Part shown: positions 1-5,526 of the stretch, piece by piece | How the letters are laid out: each line of letters starts with the position of its first letter | How positions within the stretch are numbered: the first letter of the stretch is position 1 | Assembly (NCBI GenBank): GCA_027593305.1 | Contig: JAQCJA010000314.1 | Span: forward strand, 1 to 5,996 | Origin: a bacterium | GTDB lineage: Bacteria; Latescibacterota; UBA2968; UBA8231 | Direction: 5' to 3' | DNA: 5,996 nt | Notes under the pieces: model-generated | Seen by the model: the letters and a program-made list of their open reading frames with translations, nothing else | What the model was told of the DNA's origin: nothing | Database searches by the model: none | Translations under genes and position numbers: made by a program

Positions 1-2
1 TC

Positions 3-143
3 GAGCGGCGTGTCGATTCCAGTCGAGGTCGTGTCAACCCACGCGGCGTCAAACGCAAGATGAGCAACTACCACGTGCGACGATCCAGCACCAGCCAACC
101 TCTCCACGTCCCCATGGACTTCCGCATTGAAGTAGTTAAGTGA
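3..143 (+). CDS. C-terminal fragment of a probable IS4-type (DDE) transposase, cut by the left edge
   Basis: Reading from base 3 gives 46 codons without a stop until TGA at 141-143. The fragment is very basic and contains NPRGVKRKMSNYHVRR at about residues 12-27 of the visible part. That resembles the NPR-x-VKRKMSN-type tail I associate with IS4-family DDE transposases, where it lies after the catalytic core. The catalytic residues would be upstream of the window, so I cannot tell whether the element is intact or a remnant. No terminal inverted repeat can be assigned because the left end of the element is not visible. The family call rests on this single short motif from memory. The alternative is a C-terminal tail of some other basic protein. 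Confidence 0.55.
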   Translation, partial: ERRVDSSRGRVNPRGVKRKMSNYHVRRSSTSQPLHVPMDFRIEVVK

Positions 144-422
144 AGTGTATTGCCTCTAAGCCTTGTGAGTATCGCCCGTAGCCCGGCGGTCCGTCGTGAC
201 TGGGGTCACAATCCCATAGGTTCCTATGTGATACCAGGTATCGCGCCCACTTCCTTGCCAGCGACGATTCCTCCTTCGTGTATAACCATCCAGCCCAACC
301 GGGAGGGGGATCAGGAGTCTCGCTCCAGGGCAGCAGGGTCATGCTGGCATTGCGCCGGACGCGACGATCCATGATGATCAGGACTCCGTCCCTCGATCCA
401 CCCCCTTCGGAGTGTATTCCGC
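144..422. other. Gene-poor stretch between the transposase end and the exchanger gene
   Basis: No convincing gene is visible on either strand in these 279 bp; the open frames here have no recognisable protein character. The stretch holds the right flank, and presumably the right end, of the insertion element. It also holds two adjacent short palindromes (215-228 and 230-242), and must contain whatever promoter serves the exchanger gene at 423. The best promoter-like sequence is TTGCCA (255-260) followed by TGTATAAC (279-286), but the spacing to TATAAC is 20 bp, so it is only a weak candidate. A GGAG Shine-Dalgarno at 409-412 belongs to the downstream gene. No tRNA, terminator with a T-tract or riboswitch is recognisable. 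Confidence 0.6.
215..242. repeat. Two adjacent perfect palindromes
   Basis: CATAGG-TT-CCTATG (215-228) is a perfect 6-bp inverted repeat with a 2-base centre. One base later GATACC-A-GGTATC (230-242) is a second perfect 6-bp inverted repeat with a 1-base centre. Neither is followed by a T-tract, so they are not intrinsic terminators. Their position 70-100 bp beyond the transposase stop would suit an element-end structure, a recombination site or a pair of operator half-sites. The function is unknown. Confidence 0.6.
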
Positions 423-1361
423 GTGATCACGATCTGGCTGCCTCTGCTGGCTGGTTTCATCCTGCTCTATGTGGGTGGCGAGGCCCTCGTTGCAGGCTCA
501 GTGCGGCTCGCATTCCGCTTCAAGGTTTCCTCCCTCGTTGTCGGGCTGACGGTTGTTGCCTTCGGCACGAGCAGTCCGGAGTTGATGGTCAGCGTTGATG
601 CGGCGTTGCGCGGTGCCGATGGCATCGTCGTCGGCAGCGTCGTCGGCTCCAATCTCTGCAATCTGCTGCTTGTGCTGGGTCTGGCGGCACTGCTGCGCCC
701 CGTGGAGGTACGGCGCAAGCTGCTGCGTGTGGACCTGCCCTTCCTGATCGCCGCCTCCGTTGCCCTGTATGTGGCCCTGCTCGACGGTTCACTGTCCCGG
801 GCAGAAGGCACCGCATTTCTGCTGGCGATTGCCGGCTACACCGGGTTCAGCATCTGGCGCGGCCGCCATACCCGGGATCCTGTGGAGGGCGCCGATGATC
901 CCCCCGTTCCCGGGCTTCAACGTCTGCCCGCGTGGCTGCTGCTCGTCGGCGGGATCGTGTTGTTGACCGTCGGTGCCAACCTGTTCGTCAGTGGTGCCGT
1001 CGAGTTGGCCCGTCAGTTCGGTGTGTCCGAGGCTCTCATCGGTCTCACCGTCGTTGCTGTGGGTACGAGCCTGCCGGAGATTTCGTCCGGTGTCGTGGCA
1101 GCGTGGCGTGGTCAGGGCGATCTGGTCGTGGGCAATGCCGTGGGCAGTTGCATCTTCAACATCCTGTGTATCCTTGGCGCGTCTGCCGTGATCCATCCCC
1201 TCGCTGCGCACGTATCACAAACCGATCTCGTGCTGATGGCCCTGGCCCCGGCAGGGCTGCTACCTTTCGCCGGCACGGGTCTGAAGCTTGTGCGCTGGGA
1301 AGGAGTGCTGCTGCTGGGCGCCTATGTCACCTTTGTCGTCTGGCGCGTGGGCGTGGGCTGA
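423..1361 (+). CDS. Ca2+:cation antiporter (CaCA family, YrbG-like Na+/Ca2+ exchanger)
   Basis: This inner-membrane antiporter is predicted to exchange Ca2+ (or another divalent cation) for Na+ or H+. The 312-residue protein is close to the usual length of bacterial YrbG proteins and is hydrophobic throughout, with about ten membrane segments. It shows the two inverted alpha-repeats that define the family. Alpha-1 has GTSSPE at 48-53 and GSVVGSN at 71-77. Alpha-2 has GTSLPE at 214-219 and GNAVGSCIFN at 237-246. The Glu of each GTS-x-PE motif is the expected cation ligand. In alpha-2, Cys243 replaces the Asn of the usual GSN. A short hydrophilic linker (about 146-168) separates the halves, and there is no large regulatory loop, as is normal in prokaryotes. 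Start: GTG at 423 with GGAG at 409-412. The sulfatase gene follows 60 bp downstream on the same strand. Ion specificity cannot be read from the sequence. Confidence 0.9.
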   Translation: MITIWLPLLAGFILLYVGGEALVAGSVRLAFRFKVSSLVVGLTVVAFGTSSPELMVSVDAALRGADGIVVGSVVGSNLCNLLLVLGLAALLRPVEVRRKLLRVDLPFLIAASVALYVALLDGSLSRAEGTAFLLAIAGYTGFSIWRGRHTRDPVEGADDPPVPGLQRLPAWLLLVGGIVLLTVGANLFVSGAVELARQFGVSEALIGLTVVAVGTSLPEISSGVVAAWRGQGDLVVGNAVGSCIFNILCILGASAVIHPLAAHVSQTDLVLMALAPAGLLPFAGTGLKLVRWEGVLLLGAYVTFVVWRVGVG

Positions 1362-1421
1362 ACGCGGCGCCCGTCGCGTGAGCGGCTCGTCGTCAAGAGC
1401 GGCAAGAATGGAGATCAGCCA

Positions 1422-2705
1422 GTGAATCATTCAGCAAGGCCCAACATCCTCGTCATTCTGGCGGACGATCACGGCTATGGGGATGTATCCATGCATCGGG
1501 GGCCACACATCCAGACGCCGCACATGGATCGCATTGCCCGCGACGGCATCCGCTTCCAGCATTTCTACGCCAATTCCTCCGTGTGCTCGCCGAGCCGGGC
1601 AGCGCTGCTGACGGGCCGCTATCCCGACCGCGTCGGTGTACCGGGAGTCATCCGAACCCATCCGGAAAACAACTGGGGGTATCTCCATCAGGATGCCGTC
1701 ACACTCCCCAGCATGCTGCAGCGTGCCGGCTACGACACGTCCCTCATCGGCAAGTGGCATCTGGGGCTGGATCCAGAAAGTCACCCCTGCCGTCGCGGGT
1801 TCGACCACTTCCATGGATTTCTTGGCGATATGATGGATGACTACCTGACGCATCGCCGCCACGACATCAACTACATGCAGTTCGCCCAGCAGGAGATCGA
1901 CCCCGAGGGCCATGCCACCGATCTGTTCACCGACTGGGCGATCCAGTACATCCGGCAACGCGAATCGACAACGCAGCCGTTCTTTCTTTATCTCGCCTAC
2001 AATGCCCCACACACACCGATTCAGCCGCCGGAAGAGTGGGTCGACCGGGTCCGTCAACGCGAGCCGGAAGCTGCCGATGAACGCGTCCGCTACGTCGCCC
2101 TCGTTGAACACCTCGACGATGGCATCGGCCGCACGTTGCAGGCGCTGGAGGAAACCGGCCAGTTGGACAATACCCTCGTCATCTATACGTCGGACAACGG
2201 CGGCCAGATGAATGTGGGCGCCACCAATGGACCCTATCGTGGCGCCAAGGGCGACATGTATGAGGGTGGCTTGCGTGTTCCAGCCTGCGCCATGTGGCCC
2301 GGGCACATACCCGCCGGCACCATCACGGACCAGGTCGCCCTGCTGATGGATCTGTTCCCCACTGCGTGTGACGCCGCCGGTGTCCACATCGACCACCATA
2401 TCGAAGGCCGCTCCCTGCTGCCGACTCTGCACGGTGAGACCCAGGACTTTGGTGACCGGGTTTTGTACTGGGTGCGTCGCGAAGGGGGCGAACGATTTCT
2501 CGGGCTCTGCCAGCACGCTGTGCGCCTGGGCGATCTCAAGCTGTTACACAATGGTGCCTTTGATCCGCTCGAGCTTTTCGATCTGGGCACAGATCCCTAT
2601 GAGCAGTCCGAGGGTTCCGCGGATACGGAAGCACTGCAGGTGATGAGAACACTCCTGCAACAGCAGATCCAGGTTGCCGGCGCCACGGCCTGGCAGAAGC
2701 AGTAG
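1422..2705 (+). CDS. Type I formylglycine-dependent sulfatase (arylsulfatase family)
   Basis: This enzyme hydrolyses a sulfate ester; the substrate is unknown but is probably a carbohydrate or aryl sulfate. The 427 residues carry the full family signature. The metal-binding Asp pair is D15-D16 (ILADDHGYGD). The activation motif CSPSR-AALLTGR is at 55-66, where Cys55 would be oxidised to formylglycine. GKWHLG is at 110-115 (K111, H113), APHTP at 195-199 (H197), SDNGG at 257-261 (D258, N259) and GAKGDMYEGG at 274-283 (K276). The Cys-type motif suits FGE or anaerobic radical-SAM maturation, but neither maturase is in the window. No signal peptide is visible: the core strand begins at residue 7, which is unusual because most bacterial sulfatases are exported. 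The GTG start at 1422 has GGAG at 1410-1413. It lies between the exchanger and the methyltransferase on one strand, so co-transcription is likely. Confidence 0.93.
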   Translation: MNHSARPNILVILADDHGYGDVSMHRGPHIQTPHMDRIARDGIRFQHFYANSSVCSPSRAALLTGRYPDRVGVPGVIRTHPENNWGYLHQDAVTLPSMLQRAGYDTSLIGKWHLGLDPESHPCRRGFDHFHGFLGDMMDDYLTHRRHDINYMQFAQQEIDPEGHATDLFTDWAIQYIRQRESTTQPFFLYLAYNAPHTPIQPPEEWVDRVRQREPEAADERVRYVALVEHLDDGIGRTLQALEETGQLDNTLVIYTSDNGGQMNVGATNGPYRGAKGDMYEGGLRVPACAMWPGHIPAGTITDQVALLMDLFPTACDAAGVHIDHHIEGRSLLPTLHGETQDFGDRVLYWVRREGGERFLGLCQHAVRLGDLKLLHNGAFDPLELFDLGTDPYEQSEGSADTEALQVMRTLLQQQIQVAGATAWQKQ

Positions 2706-2710
2706 GACCC

Positions 2711-2728
2711 CTCACCCCAAAGGGAGAG
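2711..2728. repeat. Short imperfect inverted repeat CTCACCCC..GGGAGAG, overlapping the methyltransferase leader
   Basis: CTC-A-CCC-C-AAA-GGG-A-GAG forms an imperfect hairpin between the sulfatase stop and the methyltransferase start. It resembles the core of the CCCTCACCCC...GGGAGAGGG intergenic repeats common in G+C-rich proteobacterial genomes, but it is truncated. The GGGAGAGAAGAG purine tract on its right side probably also serves as the ribosome-binding region of the gene at 2741. Confidence 0.35.
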
Positions 2729-2740
2729 AAGAGAAAACGC

Positions 2741-3448
2741 GTGCAAGATCTGCAAGAATTCCTCGCCGCATATGATGCGGGAAACGTGCTCGACATTGCC
2801 TGCGGCGGCGGCCGCTTCACACGGTTGCTCATCGACGGGTGTCGATCGTGGCAGTCCGTCGTTGGTCTCGATATCAAGCAGGAGGCGGGCCAGGACTTCA
2901 TCAGCCTCATGGGCACGGACTCGGTGCGCTTTGTCGCCGCACCGATCCGCGATTTTTTCCGTGATCCCGCAGCCGGTCCCTTCGACACCGTCTCCATCGC
3001 CAACGCCCTTCATCACCTCGAAGGGGTCGGTGACGTGCTCCGGCAACTGCGGGATGTCGTGACGCCGGGGGGCACGCTCATCCTCTGTGAGATGTATGCA
3101 GACGATCTGACACCGGCGCAGCAGACGCAACGCGACCTGCACGCCCTGATGGCCGAACTGCACCGCGCCGCCGGCGAGTATCATCGGTCCGTGTTCACCC
3201 GTGCCGAGATCGATACGATGGTGGCCGCAGCAGGGCTGGACGTGCGCCATCGCTTCGACGATGCCAACGACTCGCCACCTGCTGGCGACAGCCCCATGGT
3301 AAGCCGCCTGGAAGAAGCGATCTCCCGTGCTTACCCCGATGCCGTGCCGGCCGCTGTCGAAAGCCGTCGCGATGAACTGTTGGCGCGCGCCCGGGACACC
3401 GGCGTTGGCACGCCGCCGCAACTGACGCTGGTCTGCGCCTTCGCCTGA
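2741..3448 (+). CDS. Class I SAM-dependent methyltransferase, substrate unknown
   Basis: This is a predicted cytoplasmic methyltransferase of 235 residues with the Rossmann-like class I fold. Motif I is VLDIACGGGRFT at 16-27, the SAM glycine loop. The acidic residue that should contact the SAM ribose is D44 in VGLDIK. FDTVSIANALHHL at 81-93 corresponds to motif IV and LRDVVTPGGTLIL at 103-115 to the post-IV strand, as in Methyltransf_11/25-type enzymes of UbiE character. Motif I begins only 16 residues from the start, so there is almost no N-terminal cap. GTG at 2741 is nevertheless the first usable start in this frame, preceded by a purine-rich leader (2721-2737). The C-terminal third (about 125-235) is helical and unassigned. 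The gene is 35 bp after the sulfatase stop and probably in the same operon. It could act on a small molecule or lipid, and nothing in the sequence decides this. Confidence 0.82.
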   Translation: MQDLQEFLAAYDAGNVLDIACGGGRFTRLLIDGCRSWQSVVGLDIKQEAGQDFISLMGTDSVRFVAAPIRDFFRDPAAGPFDTVSIANALHHLEGVGDVLRQLRDVVTPGGTLILCEMYADDLTPAQQTQRDLHALMAELHRAAGEYHRSVFTRAEIDTMVAAAGLDVRHRFDDANDSPPAGDSPMVSRLEEAISRAYPDAVPAAVESRRDELLARARDTGVGTPPQLTLVCAFA

Positions 3449-3455
3449 CGACGCC

Positions 3456-4253
3456 TCAGTCCTGTTCGGCCTCGTTGTCCTGCGGCACCCAGCCGTACGG
3501 ATTGACTGTATCGAACATGGGCTGTGGAAACGCCGGGCTGCGGTTGTTGGAGGTGTTGAAGACGGTGGAGAAGACGGGGGCGTCATCACCACACTCGATA
3601 AAGGCCTTGAGCAGCCCCGCACAGTCTCTGTGACTGCACCACACGCGGCGTCCCGGGGCGCCGGGCTTGGCACCGGGACGATCGCTCGAGTTCACTCCGC
3701 CCAGGCGCACGGCCATGATCTTCTGCCCGGGATGCAGCCTGGGTACGTAGAACTGCCCTGCCATCTCCATCCAGCGCTTGCTGATCCCGTAGAGACTGGT
3801 GGGCTTGTGGCCATAAGGATCTACGCGTGTATCGGGGTACGGTGAAACGGGTTCGGCGTTGGTCTCCATGATGGTGAAGTAGTCGTAGGCATTCACCGAA
3901 CTGGCCTGATAGATACGGGGTACGTTCTCCTCGATGGCGGCCAGGTAGGCACAGTCCACCTGCAGCAGATTGAGCGGGTCGAGACCCTTGCCCATGTTGT
4001 CGTCCCGCGTATTCCAACCCAGATGCACCAGGCAGTCCTTGCCGCGGATCGCCGTCGTGAGCTGTTCCATCAGGCGCTTGCGATACTCATCCATCTGCGC
4101 CTTCCACGTCGGTGTCTCCAGCTGGGCGATGTCACCGATCACCTCGTCCATACGCACCAGGCTGATGCCGCACATGTCATAGGTATCGGACAGCTCCTTC
4201 AGCATCGCCTTGGCGACGGTGCCATTCACACCGGTAAGCAGCACGGTCTTCAT
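3456..4253 (-). CDS. Extended short-chain dehydrogenase/NAD-dependent epimerase, resembling uronate dehydrogenase
   Basis: This is a predicted cytoplasmic NAD(P)-dependent oxidoreductase or epimerase of 265 residues. The nucleotide-binding loop TGVNGTVA is at 7-14; the third Gly of TGxxGxxG is replaced by Ala14. The middle strand QASSVNAY (116-123) supplies the active-site Ser. The catalytic pair is Y155 and K159 in LYGISKRWME. RLGGVNSSDRP (183-193) and WCSHRDCAGLLKAFIE (205-220) match the C-terminal substrate region of small extended SDRs such as uronate dehydrogenase, so a sugar or sugar-acid substrate is plausible but not shown. ATG at 4253 is preceded on its strand by AAAGGA (complement of 4264-4269). 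It lies 111 bp downstream of the B12-dependent regulator gene on the same strand and may be co-transcribed with it. Its stop is 7 bp from the convergent methyltransferase stop, with no terminator visible between them. Confidence 0.85.
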   Translation of the reverse strand: MKTVLLTGVNGTVAKAMLKELSDTYDMCGISLVRMDEVIGDIAQLETPTWKAQMDEYRKRLMEQLTTAIRGKDCLVHLGWNTRDDNMGKGLDPLNLLQVDCAYLAAIEENVPRIYQASSVNAYDYFTIMETNAEPVSPYPDTRVDPYGHKPTSLYGISKRWMEMAGQFYVPRLHPGQKIMAVRLGGVNSSDRPGAKPGAPGRRVWCSHRDCAGLLKAFIECGDDAPVFSTVFNTSNNRSPAFPQPMFDTVNPYGWVPQDNEAEQD

Positions 4254-4329
4254 CCTGGGAAGGTCCTTTCATTCTGTTCACACAATGATTGCACGGGCAT
4301 TCCATCCGCACCCAATGTCACCATCGATG

Positions 4330-4345
4330 TGATCGCTGTCGATCA
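4330..4345. repeat. Inverted repeat TGATCG-CTGT-CGATCA in the regulator/dehydrogenase gap
   Basis: A perfect 6-bp stem with a 4-base centre sits in the 111-bp gap between the two minus-strand genes, next to the palindrome CATCGATG (4322-4329). There is no T-tract on either side, so it is not a standard terminator. It could be an operator, a weak RNA hairpin limiting read-through, or chance. Confidence 0.35.
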
Positions 4346-4364
4346 ACCAGACCGGGGTGTCGGC

Positions 4365-5330
4365 TCAGGTGCTGTACTTCGTCAACTGTTCGCGCAGATC
4401 GCCGATTCCGGTCAGAATGTGGGCGCCGATCTCGCGCAGAGGCTCGGCGTAACTGTCGCTGGCTCGGCCACCGACGAAAATGGCGACATCGTCGTCGAGT
4501 CCCGCGCGCAATCGGCTCAACTCGCGCGAAAGCTGCGGGTCATCAAAGGGGAAGACGATGCTCAAGGCAACCACACGGGCCCCATGACGTCGGGCGGCAC
4601 CGGAGATCTCATCCGCTGGCAGGTCGGGTCCCAGATACACGGCACGCCAGCCCGCGGCTGCCGCCACAATCGCGACCATCATGGCGCCGATCTCGTGCAC
4701 CTGGCCCGAGGGTGTTGTGACGACGATGCCCGGGCCGCTCGTCGCCATGCGCCGCAGATCATGTATGCTGCCCAGAAAGGCGCGCACGACGGCCGAGGCC
4801 ATGTGCTCGTCGGCAATTCGCAGAGTGCCCTGTTCCCACGACGTACCAATCTGATCCATCAGGGGATCGATGACTGTCTCCATCAGTGCATTGCGGCTCA
4901 TATCCGTCGCCGCCCTGGCCAGTTGGGCCTCCAGGCCTGCCGCATCGAGACGCTCGATTGCCGCCATAGCTGCCACGACGTACTGGCCGGGTTCAGCAGC
5001 TTGCTTTTCCCCTGCCTCCAGACGACTGGGCGAATCCTGGCGAATCAACTCGGCCAGGCGTTCACCCGGAAGTGTGGCGATCCGCCCGATGCTGTGCCCT
5101 GCCTTGGTCGCCATGTGCAGGAGCTTGAGCCGTTCAATATCGGCATCGGTATACAGCCGTCGATTCGTTGGCGTGCGCACGGGCGCAACCGCCCCGTAGC
5201 GTCGTTCCCAGACTCTGATCACGTGGGCTGACAGCCCTGTGCGTCTGGTGACCACCCTGATGGCGTGGCCGTGCTGATCATCTTGTCCGACTGTTGCCAA
5301 TTCCTGCTCCCATAGACGAGATGTTGTCAA
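4365..5330 (-). CDS. carH: CarH/LitR-like MerR-family transcriptional regulator with a B12-binding (photoreceptor) domain
   Basis: This is a DNA-binding repressor expected to use adenosylcobalamin as a light sensor. The 321 residues have three parts. A MerR-type winged-helix domain (about 22-90) includes VIRVWERRYGAVAP at 37-50 and NRRLYTDADIERL at 57-69. A helical bundle (about 115-190) carries the CarH motif W165-x9-E175-H176. A Rossmann-type cobalamin domain (about 200-318) has QVHEIG at 210-215 with H212 as probable lower ligand, YLGPDLP at 232-238 and VGG at 286-288. Two departures stand out. Gln210 replaces the acidic residue of E/D-x-H-x-x-G, and Glu166 sits where Thermus CarH has the light-state His132. 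The start is a TTG at 5330 with only a weak AGG upstream; a TTG at 5300 (codon 11) has a better GGGAG six bases before it. The gene is divergent from the sigma factor and probably controls it, as CarH-type 11-bp repeats lie over that promoter. Confidence 0.9.
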   Translation of the reverse strand: MTTSRLWEQELATVGQDDQHGHAIRVVTRRTGLSAHVIRVWERRYGAVAPVRTPTNRRLYTDADIERLKLLHMATKAGHSIGRIATLPGERLAELIRQDSPSRLEAGEKQAAEPGQYVVAAMAAIERLDAAGLEAQLARAATDMSRNALMETVIDPLMDQIGTSWEQGTLRIADEHMASAVVRAFLGSIHDLRRMATSGPGIVVTTPSGQVHEIGAMMVAIVAAAAGWRAVYLGPDLPADEISGAARRHGARVVALSIVFPFDDPQLSRELSRLRAGLDDDVAIFVGGRASDSYAEPLREIGAHILTGIGDLREQLTKYST

Positions 5331-5345
5331 ATTACCTATTATCTA

Positions 5346-5355
5346 TGATATATCA
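5346..5355. repeat. Perfect 10-bp palindrome TGATATATCA
   Basis: A self-complementary A+T-rich decamer 16 bp upstream of the regulator's TTG start. It overlaps the likely -10 region for minus-strand transcription. It may be an operator for autoregulation or simply the melted promoter segment. Confidence 0.35.
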
Positions 5356-5430
5356 AGCCTAAATTTCTGTATTCTCTTGAGCTCACAGTCGCGCTCCCGC
5401 CCATAAGCGGCGAAAAAGCTCCTTTCGGAC

Positions 5431-5474
5431 AGTAGAACTTTAATAGACATTTTCTTGACATTACATAGACATCA
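5431..5474 (+). promoter_or_regulatory. Array of 11-bp direct repeats, probable CarH-type operator
   Basis: Three direct repeats of the form nnTnGACAnnn occur with an exact 11-bp period. They are AATAGACATTT (5442-5452), TCTTGACATTA (5453-5463) and CATAGACATCA (5464-5474), with GACAT at 5446, 5457 and 5468. A fourth, degenerate copy with TAGA in phase lies at 5431-5441. The middle repeat contains the -35 hexamer TTGACA. From memory, Thermus CarH binds tandem 11-bp direct repeats of the form nnTnTACAnnn that include the -35 element, one repeat per DNA-binding domain. Period, core ACA and the overlap with -35 all agree. The CarH-like gene divergent to it is the natural ligand, so repression by blocking sigma-70 access is inferred. 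Confidence 0.72.
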
Positions 5475-5483
5475 TGATATGTT
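5455..5483 (+). promoter_or_regulatory. Sigma-70-type promoter of the sigma factor gene
   Basis: The -35 box TTGACA (5455-5460) is a perfect consensus match. A spacer of exactly 17 bp leads to the -10 box TATGTT (5478-5483), which matches TATAAT at four of six positions. The start of transcription is predicted near 5490, leaving a leader of about 36 bases before the ATG at 5527. A strong promoter whose -35 is buried in the repeat array fits a gene kept off by a repressor. Confidence 0.75.
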
Positions 5484-5526
5484 CTGCCCGGATCAACGTC
5501 ACGCTTACCCCATATCGAGGTCAGAC

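Larger units (their letters stand above)
5331..5526. other. A+T-rich divergent control region between the regulator and the sigma factor
   Basis: These 196 bp are markedly richer in A+T than the rest of the window. They contain the sigma-gene promoter (5455-5483), the 11-bp repeat array (5431-5474), the palindromes at 5346-5355 (TGATATATCA) and 5378-5385 (TGAGCTCA), and two small hairpins in tandem at 5397-5410 and 5411-5427. A promoter for the regulator must lie here on the minus strand. The TATCAT and GATAAT hexamers (complement of about 5339-5351) could be -10 boxes, but no good -35 accompanies them. No gene is visible in the region. Confidence 0.7.

Noticed and set aside
206..231. CRP-like site suggested by TCACA and TGTGA
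   Set aside because: The half-sites are in the wrong order and spacing; CRP requires TGTGA-N6-TCACA.
1431..2516. Long open frame (361 codons) on the minus strand opposite the sulfatase
   Set aside because: It lies wholly antisense to a gene with complete catalytic motifs. Long antisense frames are expected in G+C-rich coding DNA, and its protein has no recognisable family features.
2597..3673. Long minus-strand open frame (358 codons) opposite the methyltransferase
   Set aside because: It spans the ends of three genes and overlaps the real dehydrogenase frame. Its translation is Arg/Pro-rich low-information sequence, typical of a shadow frame.
4330..4345. Intrinsic terminator for the regulator gene
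   Set aside because: The stem is only 6 bp and there is no T-tract on the minus strand, so I keep it only as an inverted repeat.
4023..5231. 402-codon plus-strand open frame opposite the B12-binding regulator
   Set aside because: It is a His/Arg-rich shadow of a gene with clear MerR and cobalamin motifs, and it crosses the intergenic gap into the dehydrogenase. No domain or good ribosome-binding site was seen.
5397..5427. Tandem hairpins CCGC-CCATAA-GCGG and CGAAA-AAGCTCC-TTTCG upstream of the sigma promoter
   Set aside because: Stems of 4 and 5 bp are too short to claim a terminator or attenuator. They lie upstream of the sigma transcript and may be chance.
5331..5526. Cobalamin riboswitch in the leader of the B12-dependent regulator
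   Set aside because: No B12-box-like conserved sequence or extended pairing was seen, and the region is short and A+T-rich. Cobalamin sensing is already provided by the protein.
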